This document shows positions 26,447-34,902 of a stretch of 64,000 nt of DNA, in pieces. Under the pieces are notes generated by a model. The model was given only the letters and a program-made list of their open reading frames with translations. It had not been told where the DNA came from and did no database searches. The translations under genes and the position numbers were made by a program. The DNA comes from CAWFZT01 sp963820415. GTDB lineage: Bacteria; Chloroflexota; Anaerolineae; Anaerolineales; Anaerolineaceae. Positions within the stretch are counted from its first letter, which is position 1; each line of letters opens with the position of its first letter. Location: positions 434,001-498,000 of the forward strand of contig CAWFZT010000004.1 of NCBI GenBank assembly GCA_963820415.1, in the 5' to 3' direction.

Positions 26447-28065
26447 ATGAAACTGGTAACCGTTGCTGAAATGAAGGCCATCGAACAGGAGGCCAACGCG
26501 CGTGGGCTGACCTACGCCATGATGATGGAAAACGCCGGGAAAGGCGTTGCAGAAGTCGTGCAGCTTGCGTATAGCCAATTAGAGGAGAAGATAGTCGTAG
26601 GCTTGGTCGGACCTGGCAACAACGGCGGCGATACTCTGGTCGCTTTGCGCCGCCTGTCTGGTATGGGTTGGAAGGCGATCGCTTACCTGGTCAGGCCGCG
26701 CGAGAGCGGCGATCCTCTGGTGCAAAGTCTGGTTGAAACCGGCGGTGAGGTACTGCAGGGTGACCAGGATCGCGGTTGGCAACAATTGGACGATTGCCTC
26801 AGCCGTTCATCTGTCTTGTTGGATGGGGTGCTTGGGCACCGGTGTTCAGCTCCCTCTGAAAGCCGACCTCGCTAAACTGTTAGGACACGTTGCGGCATTT
26901 CTTCCTCTCCCCAAGGTCGTGGCGGTGGATTGTCCCTCCGGAGTCGCCAGCGATACTGGGCAGGCGGCTGCCGCATGCATTCCGGCTGACTTAACCGTAT
27001 GCATGGAAGCAGTCAAAACCGGCTTGCTGGCCTTCCCTGCCTTTAGTTTGGTAGGCAGGCTGGAGGTGGTTGGCCTTGACCTGCCGGCCGACCTGGAAAG
27101 CGTTAAAACTAACGCAGCGCGAGGTGGTGGGTAAAGCCTGGGTGCGGGAGAGACTGCCTGCCCGCCCACTTGACAGCCATAAGGGCACCTTCGGCACGGT
27201 GCTGATTGCCGCCGGTTCGATCAACTATACCGGTGCGGCCCTCCTATCGGCCAAAGCCGCCTACCGGATCGGAGCCGGCCTGGTAAGGTTGGCAGTCGCC
27301 GGCCCGCTTCACGCTGCCCTGGCCGGCCATCTCCCTGAAGCCACCTGGTTGATCCTTCCTCACGAGCAGGGGGTCATTTCGGAAAATGCCGCCGAAGTCC
27401 TGGCCAATAACCTGGAAAAAGCCGATGTACTCTTGCTTGGACCTGGCTGGGGCCTGGAAGAAACCACCGCCACTTTTCTACAGCACTTGCTCACCCGTAA
27501 AGCCGTCCATTCACGCGGCGCGATCGGCTTTGTCAACCCTGCCAGGGGCGAAGAGTCGCCAGCCGCCAATGAGGCCCTGCCCGCCCTGGTGATCGACGCC
27601 GATGGGTTGAAGCTGCTGGCCCAGATCCCAGACTGGCCTGAATACATTCAGGCCCCGGCCGTGCTTACTCCTCACCCAGGCGAAATGTCCGCCCTTACCG
27701 GGTTGAAGATCGACGAAATTCAGGCCAATCGCCTCGAGATCGCCATTAAGTATGCTCTCGAATGGCGCCAGGTGGTCATTTTGAAAGGGGCGGTCAGTGT
27801 GGTGGCCGCGCCAGATGGCCGTATCGCCGTTATTCCCATCGCCACTTCTGCCCTGGCGCACGCCGGCACAGGTGACGTCCTGGCCGGTATGGTCGCCGGT
27901 CTGCGCGCTCAGGGTGTGGCGGCCTTTGAGGCCGCTGCGGCAGCCGCCTGGATACACGCCCGCGCCGGCGTGCTGGCGGCGGATTGGTTGGGTCATCCCG
28001 CCTCCGTCCTGGCCAGTGATGTGCTTGATTCCATCGCCGAGGTGCTGCAAGAAGTAACCGAATAA
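26447..28065 (+). CDS. nnr: Bifunctional NAD(P)H-hydrate epimerase/dehydratase, two frame breaks
   Basis: This enzyme repairs hydrated NADH and NADPH: the N-terminal YjeF domain epimerises them and the C-terminal domain removes water using ADP. Three frames join into about 538 residues. The first gives MKLVTVAEMKAIEQEA and GPGNNGGDTLVALR; the second gives TGVQLPLKADLAKLLG and VAVDCPSGVASDTG; the third gives HKGTFGTVLIAAGS, LLGPGWGL, LTPHPGEMSALTG and AHAGTGDVLAGMVAG. The breaks are near 26834-26837 (GGG) and 27108-27112 (AAAA); dropping one base at each restores the usual protein. ATG 26447 is chosen for spacing to GAGG; 26444 is equally close. Confidence 0.85.
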
Positions 28066-28067
28066 AA

Positions 28068-28112
28068 GAAAAAAAGATAGTATGCGGTTGGACTGCACGC
28101 TATCTTTTTTTC
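28068..28112. terminator. Bidirectional rho-independent terminator
   Basis: A perfect 13-bp inverted repeat with arms GAAAAAAAGATAG and CTATCTTTTTTTC gives a U-run on either strand. It lies between the convergent nnr and YtxH genes. Confidence 0.8.
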
Positions 28113-28125
28113 GATTCCTGGAAAG

Positions 28126-28530
28126 TTACCCTGCGGGAGCTTCGCCTTCGGCGGGTTCTTCGGGTTTGTTTTCATCTTCCAGGGTGACCTGGCCGCGGCG
28201 CATACGCTCGCTGACGCGCTGCTTGGCCGTGCTGATTACATCATCGGCGCGGTGCTTGGCTGTTCCAATCACTTCATTAGCGCGCTGTCGGGTGGAAGTG
28301 TAGACTTCCTCAGCCCGGGTTCGCGTTTGGGCGGCTACCTCTTCAGCCTTGGTTGAAACTTCGCCGGCCGTTTTTTCGGCCATATCGCGCAGCTCAATTG
28401 CTTTTTCCTTGATCACTGTGCGGGTTTCTTCTCCGGATTGAGGGGCGAGCATCAAGGCCACCACAGCGCCGGTCAGTCCCCCAATGATAAATCCAAGCAG
28501 AAAAGTTCCAAAATCATCTCTTTCAGACAT
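28126..28530 (-). CDS. YtxH-domain protein
   Basis: A 134-residue protein. A single membrane segment with many small residues (FLLGFIIGGLTGAVVALMLAP, about 9-29) is followed by SGEETR and a long charged helix of Ala/Glu/Arg/Thr repeats (about 40-110). This is the layout of YtxH/general-stress proteins with an apolipoprotein- or LEA-like tail. Its function is not established; a structural or stress role is usual. ATG follows GGAGATG. The unknown membrane protein gene lies 43 bases upstream. Confidence 0.8.
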   Translation of the reverse strand: MSERDDFGTFLLGFIIGGLTGAVVALMLAPQSGEETRTVIKEKAIELRDMAEKTAGEVSTKAEEVAAQTRTRAEEVYTSTRQRANEVIGTAKHRADDVISTAKQRVSERMRRGQVTLEDENKPEEPAEGEAPAG

Positions 28531-28573
28531 AGTTGCATCTCCTTTCTCGGAAACAGTTTGTTCGTTTACTTAA

Positions 28574-29053
28574 TTACTTCCGCCCTATACGGAAGAGATC
28601 CACCAGTTTTTTCAGTCCTGCCAGGTATTCGTTTAGTTTCATAATCGGCTCTGCCAGGTTATCGCTCAGGAACACGGCCGTACCTCGCAAGGTATTCACC
28701 GTTTCGTTGGTAGAATTCAAAATCGGCTTAATTTCATTTTGCAGCAAGTTGATCAGTATCGAAAGCTGGATAATTAAAATGACCAGCGCCGCCCCAATCA
28801 CCAGCGACTCAAGCGCCATAAAAATAATAAAAACGTCCCTGATCTTTCCGGTCGTATCCGTTGACTGCTGCAGCAAAAAAACTGCCGCGGCGATCAAGGC
28901 TGCCACGATCACCAAAGCTCCCAGAGAAATATACACCATGCGTCGCCGGGCCTGTTTTTCTTCTACGGTCAGGGCCGCAGGTTTGGAGGTAGGCGGCGCA
29001 GGTTGTTCGACGGCAGCAACATTCCCCTGTTTTTTGTCGGGTTTTTCTTCCAT
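28574..29053 (-). CDS. Two-helix membrane protein, unknown function
   Basis: A 159-residue protein. The first 35 residues are hydrophilic and Pro/Ala/Lys rich. Two membrane helices follow (about 40-62 and 73-98), then a tail with LLQNEIKPILNSTNETVNTLRGTA that would form an amphipathic helix, similar in style to DUF948-like proteins. I cannot name a family. It is followed by the YtxH gene on the same strand; together they look like a small envelope or stress unit. Confidence 0.65.
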   Translation of the reverse strand: MEEKPDKKQGNVAAVEQPAPPTSKPAALTVEEKQARRRMVYISLGALVIVAALIAAAVFLLQQSTDTTGKIRDVFIIFMALESLVIGAALVILIIQLSILINLLQNEIKPILNSTNETVNTLRGTAVFLSDNLAEPIMKLNEYLAGLKKLVDLFRIGRK

Positions 29054-29157
29054 AGTTAGCCTAATTATATCCTGTTTTTAATATTTTACTATGAATATGT
29101 GAAATTTATATCTAATAAATTGCTAAGAAAAATAGTCGTTTAGGTGCTCGAAACCAC

Positions 29158-29185
29158 TTGAAAAAGTCTAACAATATGTTAAAAT
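29158..29185 (+). promoter_or_regulatory. Candidate promoter for the DeoR-family regulator
   Basis: TTGAAA (29158-29163) and TAAAAT (29180-29185) are separated by 16 bases, about 40 bases before the ATG at 29226. The region is A/T-rich. Confidence 0.5.
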
Positions 29186-29225
29186 ATGATTGATAGCCAT
29201 TAATTATTCTCTTGAATGAACAAAA

Positions 29226-30002
29226 ATGAATATTATCGAGCAGCCCTTGAAAATTGAACGTCAGGCTCGCATCTGCCGGTTGGCTAAAGAAAAACGCCAG
29301 GTGACCGTTACGGAATTAAGTCTGGTCTTTGGCGTCAGTAAAGCGACCATCCGCCGCGATCTGGAAGAGCTAGATGGTCAGGGGCTGCAGCGCACGCATG
29401 GCGGCGCCGTGTGGTTGGATCAGGCTATGAAAGAACCGCCGATTATGCAGCGAATGCCCGAACAAGCTGAAAATAAACGCCGCATTGGTCTGGCGGCCGC
29501 CGGCCTGGTGAAAGACGGCCAGACCATCTTCCTGGGGAGCGGTACTACCCCCCTGGAAATTGCCCGCCAGCTCCCCAAGGACCTGCATTTAACCGTCATT
29601 TCTAATTCATTGGCCGTGATCAATGAGTTGGCGGATTGTCCGAACATCGAGTTAGTGGTGGTTGGCGGGCTGTTCCGGTACAGCGAATTATCTATGATCG
29701 GCCACCCGGCCGAGATGGTGGTGCGTGAGTTCCGCGCCGATAAAGTCTTCCTGGGCATGCGCGCTATCGACATCCGCCAGGGGTTTACTAATGATTACAT
29801 GCCCGAGATTTTGACCGATCGAGCCATCCTGGCTATCGGATCGGAAGTGATTGTTGTTTCTGACCACACCAAGTTTGGCCGGGTCAGCTCGGTGTTTGTC
29901 GCTCCGGTTACCGCTGCCGATATCATCATCACTGACTCGGATATTTCATCAGAGATTGCAGGCGGGATACGTGAGTTGGGCATCCGACTGATGATTGTTT
30001 AA
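29226..30002 (+). CDS. DeoR/GlpR-family transcriptional regulator
   Basis: A 258-residue regulator. The N-terminal helix-turn-helix (about 12-65) contains VTVTELSLVFGVSKATIRRDLEEL and the family sequence RTHGGAV. The C-terminal sugar-phosphate-sensing domain (about 85-255) includes GLAAAGLVKDGQTIFLGSGTT, VVVGGLFR and HTKFGR, the usual DeoR effector motifs. It is directly upstream of the sugar ABC transporter operon in the same direction and most likely represses it until a phosphorylated sugar binds. The ribosome site is weak. Confidence 0.9.
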   Translation: MNIIEQPLKIERQARICRLAKEKRQVTVTELSLVFGVSKATIRRDLEELDGQGLQRTHGGAVWLDQAMKEPPIMQRMPEQAENKRRIGLAAAGLVKDGQTIFLGSGTTPLEIARQLPKDLHLTVISNSLAVINELADCPNIELVVVGGLFRYSELSMIGHPAEMVVREFRADKVFLGMRAIDIRQGFTNDYMPEILTDRAILAIGSEVIVVSDHTKFGRVSSVFVAPVTAADIIITDSDISSEIAGGIRELGIRLMIV

Positions 30003-30185
30003 TTACTAGGTTGGTAAATCAGGGGATTTTTAGTGTAAGTTTTTACAGGTGGGTGTTTAGATCCAATTTCCTGAATGGTTAGGCGAAAAGGACAGTTAGC
30101 AAAAAGGAGGAGAAAGAAGAGAATTTGATCGATTCGAGCTGGTTTTTTTCAAAAACTCAATTCACAAATTCACGAGGAGGAAAAA

Positions 30186-31547
30186 ATGTCTAAATCGGTA
30201 TCTAGACGAAATTTCTTAAGGCTGGCAAGCCTAGCGGTTGGTGGAACAGTTTTGGCTGCCTGTGGAGCGCCCGCGCCGGTCACCCAGGCCCCTGCGGAAA
30301 AACCAACCGAAGCGCCACCTGCTGCAGCAAAAATTTTCATGCGCTTCTGGTCTCACAACGACACCGCCTTTGTGGCCACTAACGAGACCCTCGTAAAACA
30401 ATTCATGGCGGCAAATCCCAATGTAGAAGTGAAATACGAAAATTTTCCTTATGATGAATTCATGAAGACTATCCAGACCGCCATGGCTGCCAAGAATGAA
30501 GCGGATGTAATGGAGATGTTCGGAAGCTGGGTACAGTCCTATGCCAAGGGTAACACCCTCGCCCCCCTGCCTGAAGGCATGATGACCTATTCCAAGGCAC
30601 AGGAAGTCTTTTATGCAGCGCCCCTGGATGGTTATGTCTGGGAAGGCAAGGTTTTCGGCCTGCCCAACGAGTACAACCTGGAAAACGGCGGTGTGCTCAT
30701 CAACAAGCGCATGTTCAAAGAAGCCGGGGTAACTGACCCGCCAACCTGGAAGACCTGGGATGAGCTGGTTAGCGATGCCAAGAAGATGACCAAGATGAAC
30801 GGCTCTACCATGACTGTAGCCGGCTTCGATTATGTCACCGATGATGGGCTGGGCTTTCTCTACTGGGAAGGCGTGCTCGAGCGCGGCGCTGACTACTTCG
30901 CTGCGGATAAGATCCACCTCGATTTCATGACCCCTCAGGCTGAGGCCACCGTCCAATGGTTGGTCGACATGGCCGTCAAGGACAAGGTCGTGGATTCTAC
31001 GACTTTCAATGGCACGTCTAATTGGGTGGGCAACTCCTTCTTCCAGGGCCTGGTTGCCATTGGCTACATTGGCACCTGGATCGTCCCGCCCTCGCGCCAG
31101 AGCCACGCCGATTTCGCCGACCCGTGGGATTATGTCTCCTGCCCGCATTATGGTGAAAAGATGTCCTTCGCTGCCGATTCCGGTTGGGGACAGGTGGTCT
31201 CCCCCAACAGCAAGAATATCCAGAAATCCTGGGAATTAGTCCAATTCTGGACAATTGATCAGAAGAATGCCCGCGCCTGGAATGTCGGTACCGGCACGAT
31301 TCCGGCTCAGAAAGCGGTCGCAGCTGATCCAACCCTGTTCAACGACATGAACTGGATTGCTCCGGGTCTTAAGGTGCTTCCTTACGGCAGATACGTCGGC
31401 ATGCTGCAGGATCGTGACTTCATCTGGTACAACGTTATCTCTGCCCACATCACCGAATGCATGCAGGGGGTGCGCTCGGTGCAGGATACGATGAAGCTGA
31501 TGAACGATGAAGCCAACAAGATGATCGACAGCAAGCTCAAAGCATGA
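30186..31547 (+). CDS. Sugar ABC transporter substrate-binding lipoprotein (SBP family 1)
   Basis: A 453-residue exported binding protein. The N-terminus carries a twin-arginine motif SRRNFLRLA and lipobox LAAC (Cys25), then a short Pro/Ala/Thr/Glu linker. The mature domain has AAKIFMRFWSHNDTAF, VEVKYENFPYDEFMKTIQTAMAA and GLPNEYN, typical of family-1 sugar-binding proteins. The ATG has the strong site GAGGAGG. It opens the operon of two permeases, UroD-like and GH4 genes, so an alpha-galactoside or similar oligosaccharide is a reasonable ligand, though this is inferred. Confidence 0.9.
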   Translation: MSKSVSRRNFLRLASLAVGGTVLAACGAPAPVTQAPAEKPTEAPPAAAKIFMRFWSHNDTAFVATNETLVKQFMAANPNVEVKYENFPYDEFMKTIQTAMAAKNEADVMEMFGSWVQSYAKGNTLAPLPEGMMTYSKAQEVFYAAPLDGYVWEGKVFGLPNEYNLENGGVLINKRMFKEAGVTDPPTWKTWDELVSDAKKMTKMNGSTMTVAGFDYVTDDGLGFLYWEGVLERGADYFAADKIHLDFMTPQAEATVQWLVDMAVKDKVVDSTTFNGTSNWVGNSFFQGLVAIGYIGTWIVPPSRQSHADFADPWDYVSCPHYGEKMSFAADSGWGQVVSPNSKNIQKSWELVQFWTIDQKNARAWNVGTGTIPAQKAVAADPTLFNDMNWIAPGLKVLPYGRYVGMLQDRDFIWYNVISAHITECMQGVRSVQDTMKLMNDEANKMIDSKLKA

Positions 31548-31565
31548 ATCTAATTGCCTGATTTC

Positions 31566-31600
31566 CCCGTAGGGGTGGGTCCAAGACCCGCCCCTTAGGG
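31566..31600. other. G/C-rich hairpin after the sugar-binding protein gene
   Basis: CCCGTAGGGGTGGGTC and its near-complement ending CCTTAGGG form a stem with a few G-U pairs, 19 bases after the stop codon. No U-run follows. As with 10501-10532, it lies at the border of binding-protein and permease genes and may set their mRNA ratio. Confidence 0.6.
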
Positions 31601-31628
31601 CATCGTACAGTTCACCTGTCACTTTACC

Positions 31629-31685
31629 TGTCATTGCGAGGCGTCTTCGCCGAAGCAATCTCAACGCTGGCTGTGAGATTACTTC
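31629..31685. repeat. TGTCATTGCGAGG-type interspersed repeat
   Basis: The block TGTCATTGCGAGGCGTCTTC, then GCCGAAGCAATCTCAA and, after a short gap, TTGAGATT-like GAGATTACTTC looks like one complete end and one decayed end of a palindromic intergenic repeat. I know this word from intergenic repeats of several environmental bacteria. It lies in the 210-base gap before the first sugar permease. Confidence 0.6.
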
Positions 31686-31757
31686 TCCGACCCGGATAAA
31701 AAATAAATCAGATTTTTATTACCAGGTGAAAGCACCCACGCTGAAAGGGAGCAAACT

Positions 31758-32720
31758 ATGATCACTGCCACACCGAAACGGGGCGGGTTGTTCCGTAAGC
31801 AGCATATCTTTATCGGCTCAACTCTCACCCCGGTTATGCTTTACATGATGTTTTTCACCTTTGTCCCGATGATCTGGGGGATTGCCATCACCTTCTTCCA
31901 CTACAGCCCGACCCGCCTGGGCGGTTTTCTGGGCTTTGGAGGTGAGAACCCCTTCGCCGGCCTGGCTAATTATGCTGACCTGTTTGCGGATAACCCTAAC
32001 GGCCAGCTTTTCCGCCTCTCGTTAGGTAATACCTTATTATTCTCACTGCTTTATTTACCGCTCAACCTGATCGTGACTGTGCCCCTGGCGGTGTTGATCG
32101 AGTCAATCAACCTGAAAATGAAAGTGGTTTTCCGCACGATTTACTTCTTGCCGGTCGTTACTTCGGCTGTGGCGGTGTCTTTGGTCTGGGGCGTAATTTA
32201 TAACCCGACTTTCGGCCTGCTGAATGGGCTCTTACAAAGGTTCGGCATCTCGGGCATGGCCTGGCTTAGCGATCCGACCAAATTTGTTTTGGGTATACCG
32301 GTGGCCATGTTGTGCGTGCTGGTCGCCTACCTGTGGTCGGATATGGGCTATAACCTGGTTATCTTTATCGCCGGCCTGCAGGGTATCCCGGACGTATTCC
32401 GTGAAGCGGCTCTGGTGGATGGCGCCAATGCCTGGCAGCGTTTCTGGTTCGTGACTCTGCCCCTTTTGCAATCTACCATGACCTTCGTGACAGTGATGAC
32501 CATGCTCTCCTCCTGGCAGGTCTTCGTCATTTTCTATATTATGACCGGTAAGGGAGGTCCGAGCAACCTCACCCGTACCCTGGTACTGCATATTTATGAA
32601 ACCGCCTTCCGCTATCAGGAAATGGGCCTGGCCGCCACCGTGGCAGTGGTATTGTTCATCATCATCATGATTACCACCTTGCTCCAGTTGCGTTTCATGC
32701 GCAAAGAATGGGAGTATTAA
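31758..32720 (+). CDS. Sugar ABC transporter permease, MalF/UgpA type
   Basis: A 320-residue membrane protein with about six helices. The first helix follows FRKQHIFIGSTLTPVMLYM. The EAA loop is the segment EAALVDGANAWQRFWFVTLPLL, which docks to the ATPase. The helix LPVVTSAVAVSLVWGVIY is also typical. AAAGGGAGC precedes the ATG. It pairs with the MalG-like permease immediately downstream (two-base gap). The operon contains no ATPase gene. Confidence 0.92.
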   Translation: MITATPKRGGLFRKQHIFIGSTLTPVMLYMMFFTFVPMIWGIAITFFHYSPTRLGGFLGFGGENPFAGLANYADLFADNPNGQLFRLSLGNTLLFSLLYLPLNLIVTVPLAVLIESINLKMKVVFRTIYFLPVVTSAVAVSLVWGVIYNPTFGLLNGLLQRFGISGMAWLSDPTKFVLGIPVAMLCVLVAYLWSDMGYNLVIFIAGLQGIPDVFREAALVDGANAWQRFWFVTLPLLQSTMTFVTVMTMLSSWQVFVIFYIMTGKGGPSNLTRTLVLHIYETAFRYQEMGLAATVAVVLFIIIMITTLLQLRFMRKEWEY

Positions 32721-32722
32721 TC

Positions 32723-33607
32723 ATGGCAACCTTACAAAGTGCTCTCCCTGTGACCAAACCCAAAGCCAAGAAAAAAGCCTACACGGGCCCCATCATCGCC
32801 CGCGCTGTGGTTTATGGCATCTTGATCCTGGGCTGTCTGTATACCCTGCTGCCATTCTTGTGGATGATTTTGACCTCGTTCAAGACTGCCACCGAGATCA
32901 TCCGGCTGCCTCCTACCCTCTTCCCTGAACATTTCACCGTGCAGAGTTACAAGACCATTTTCAATGACCCACACGTCCCGTTGGCGCGCTTTTACTTGAA
33001 CAGCATCATCGTCAGCCTCGCCATCGTCTTCATGGTGCTCTTCACCAGCTCGCTGGCCGGCTATGTCTTTGCCAAGTACCGCTTCTGGGGCAAGGACTTT
33101 TTCTTCACCATGATCCTGGCTACCATGATGATCCCCTTCCAGGTCTTGATGATCCCGGCTTACTTGATCCTGGTCAAGCTGGGTCTGGTAGATAACCTGC
33201 TCGGGTTGATCGTGCCCAGCGCTACCAGCGCTTTTGGCATTTTCTTGATGCGCCAGTTCGTCGAATCGATCCCATCCGAGCTGATCGATGCCGCCCGCAT
33301 TGATGGCACTTCCGAGTTCGGCATCTATGCCCGCATTATCTTGCCCCAGATGGGCGCCGCTCTGGCCACCCTGGGCATTTTCCAGTTCATGGGCACCTGG
33401 AATGATTACCTGTGGCCGCTGATCGTCATCACCACCACCGAAAAACGCACCCTGCCGATCATGCTTTCCTGGTACAGTACCCAGCACGGCTCACGCCATG
33501 ACCTGACCATGGCTGCCTCGATCCTGGTCATCATCCCGGTTCTGATCGCCTACTTTATCTTCCAGCGCTGGGTCGTTCGTGGCATCGCCTTGACCGGGTT
33601 CAAATAA
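32723..33607 (+). CDS. Sugar ABC transporter permease, MalG/UgpE type
   Basis: A 294-residue membrane protein with six predicted helices. After a basic N-terminus (KPKAKKKAY) the first helix is VVYGILILGCLYTLLPFLWMI. The EAA loop is LIDAARIDGTSEFGIYARIILPQ. The C-terminus RWVVRGIALTGFK is characteristic of MalG/UgpE partners. The ATG at 32723 follows GGGAG and starts two bases after the stop of the first permease; a frame extension to 32708 is not supported. Confidence 0.92.
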   Translation: MATLQSALPVTKPKAKKKAYTGPIIARAVVYGILILGCLYTLLPFLWMILTSFKTATEIIRLPPTLFPEHFTVQSYKTIFNDPHVPLARFYLNSIIVSLAIVFMVLFTSSLAGYVFAKYRFWGKDFFFTMILATMMIPFQVLMIPAYLILVKLGLVDNLLGLIVPSATSAFGIFLMRQFVESIPSELIDAARIDGTSEFGIYARIILPQMGAALATLGIFQFMGTWNDYLWPLIVITTTEKRTLPIMLSWYSTQHGSRHDLTMAASILVIIPVLIAYFIFQRWVVRGIALTGFK

Positions 33608-33612
33608 ACCCT

Positions 33613-34848
33613 ATGACACAAATACACTCCTCTTCAAGGATGACGCTGCGCGAACGTCACCTGACCATCCTGGGCGGTGGCGTTCCCGACCGCATCCCGT
33701 GGAACTGCTACAGTTGGATCGTTCCCCAAACTCCTGCAGCGCGTGAGCTGGTCCGCAAGGGGCTCGGATTGATGGGCACCCGCCGGATTTACACTGAAAT
33801 CCACGAAGAAGTGACCATCCGCTCCGATTGCTATGTCGTCGACGGGGTGCCGCACGAGCACGTCAGCATCGAAACACCGTTTGGCACCTTGACTGAAAAC
33901 GCCACCATCGAGTCCGGATATGGCAGCCGCTGGATCAAGAAATATTTCATCACCGGCGCGCAGGATTACCCTGCCGCCGAATACTTCTTCCGCCACACCC
34001 GCTTCGAGCCGGATTTCGAACCCTGGCGCCAGGCGGATGCCGAGATAGGCGACGACGGCTTTGTGGTCGGCGAAATCATGCCCATCCCGCTCATGACCCT
34101 GATGGTAAACTGGATGGGCATCGAAGGCCTTACCGACGGCATCTACTTCCACACGGATGCTTTTGAAAACCTTATGGACGCCCTCGACCGGCACTACGAC
34201 CGCCAGGTTCAACTGGCCGCCGAAAGCCCGGCCGAGATCATCTGGTTTGGCGACAACGTCACCGGCACGATCGTCTCGCCCAAATGGTTCGAGAAATACG
34301 TCGCACCGGAATACAAGCGTGTCATGCCGGTCATGCGTGCTGCCGGCAAGATTCCCATCGCCCATTATGATGGCGCCAACCGCCGCCTGGCCTCCTGCCT
34401 GGCGCGCACCGACCTGCCGGTCATCGAAGCTTTCACGCCCCCGCCCATCGGCGATTTCACCGTCGCTGAAGCCAAAGCCGCCTGGCCTGAAAAAGTCGTC
34501 TGTATCAATTTCCCCGGCAATCTGTTCCTCGAACCCTTTGAGACCATCTACACCTACACCCTCAACCTGCTGGCCGGTGGCGCCCCTGGCGGCCGCTTCG
34601 TCCTCGGCTGCACCGAAGATTTTCCCATGCAGCACTTCGAAAAAACCTTCACCGCTATGGGCCAGGCTCTGGCCGAATATCAGGGCTACTCGTGGGAGGA
34701 GTTTAACCACAAAGGGCATGAAGAACACAAAGAAAAAAAAGGGGGGAAGATTTTTTTATCCTATCAGTGGGAATCTGTGCTCATCTGTGGGTTCGCTCTT
34801 CTTTTCTCTCTTATAATCCTTCGTGCTCTTTGTGTCCTTCGTGGTTAA
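33613..34848 (+). CDS. UroD-fold protein in the sugar operon, tail formed by an inserted repeat
   Basis: A 411-residue protein. Residues 8-363 resemble the uroporphyrinogen decarboxylase/methyltransferase barrel (TLRERHLTILGGGVPDRIP, GDNVTGTIVSPKWFEKYV, FVLGCTEDFP). The zinc-site position reads HYDGANR, with Asp where methyltransferases have Cys, so both haem synthesis and corrinoid methyl transfer are doubtful. The final ~48 residues (NHKGHEEHKEKKGG onward) are encoded by the inverted repeat at 34703-34848 and end in a hydrophobic run; the ancestral protein probably stopped near residue 363. It starts five bases after the permease, so it is part of the sugar operon. Confidence 0.75.
   Translation: MTQIHSSSRMTLRERHLTILGGGVPDRIPWNCYSWIVPQTPAARELVRKGLGLMGTRRIYTEIHEEVTIRSDCYVVDGVPHEHVSIETPFGTLTENATIESGYGSRWIKKYFITGAQDYPAAEYFFRHTRFEPDFEPWRQADAEIGDDGFVVGEIMPIPLMTLMVNWMGIEGLTDGIYFHTDAFENLMDALDRHYDRQVQLAAESPAEIIWFGDNVTGTIVSPKWFEKYVAPEYKRVMPVMRAAGKIPIAHYDGANRRLASCLARTDLPVIEAFTPPPIGDFTVAEAKAAWPEKVVCINFPGNLFLEPFETIYTYTLNLLAGGAPGGRFVLGCTEDFPMQHFEKTFTAMGQALAEYQGYSWEEFNHKGHEEHKEKKGGKIFLSYQWESVLICGFALLFSLIILRALCVLRG
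34703..34848. repeat. MITE-like inverted-repeat element with TTAACCAC ends
   Basis: This 146-bp element starts TTAACCACAAAGGGCATGAA and ends with the inverse, GCTCTTTGTGTCCTTCGTGGTTAA. Between them lie an A-run and a segment with the words GGGAATCTGTGCTCATCTGTGG. It forms the 3' end of the UroD-like gene and supplies its TAA stop. Repeats built on 'AACCACAAAGG.CA..AAG' words are common in environmental genomes. Confidence 0.75.
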
Positions 34849-34902
34849 ATCTTTATTTCCCGCCAACCGAAGACACTCGTTTGCAAGAAAAGGAAAATTG
34901 CT

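Noticed and set aside
33634..34728. 364-codon minus-strand frame opposite the UroD-like gene
   Set aside because: The sense frame has the conserved UroD motifs; long open antisense frames are expected in G/C-rich third positions.
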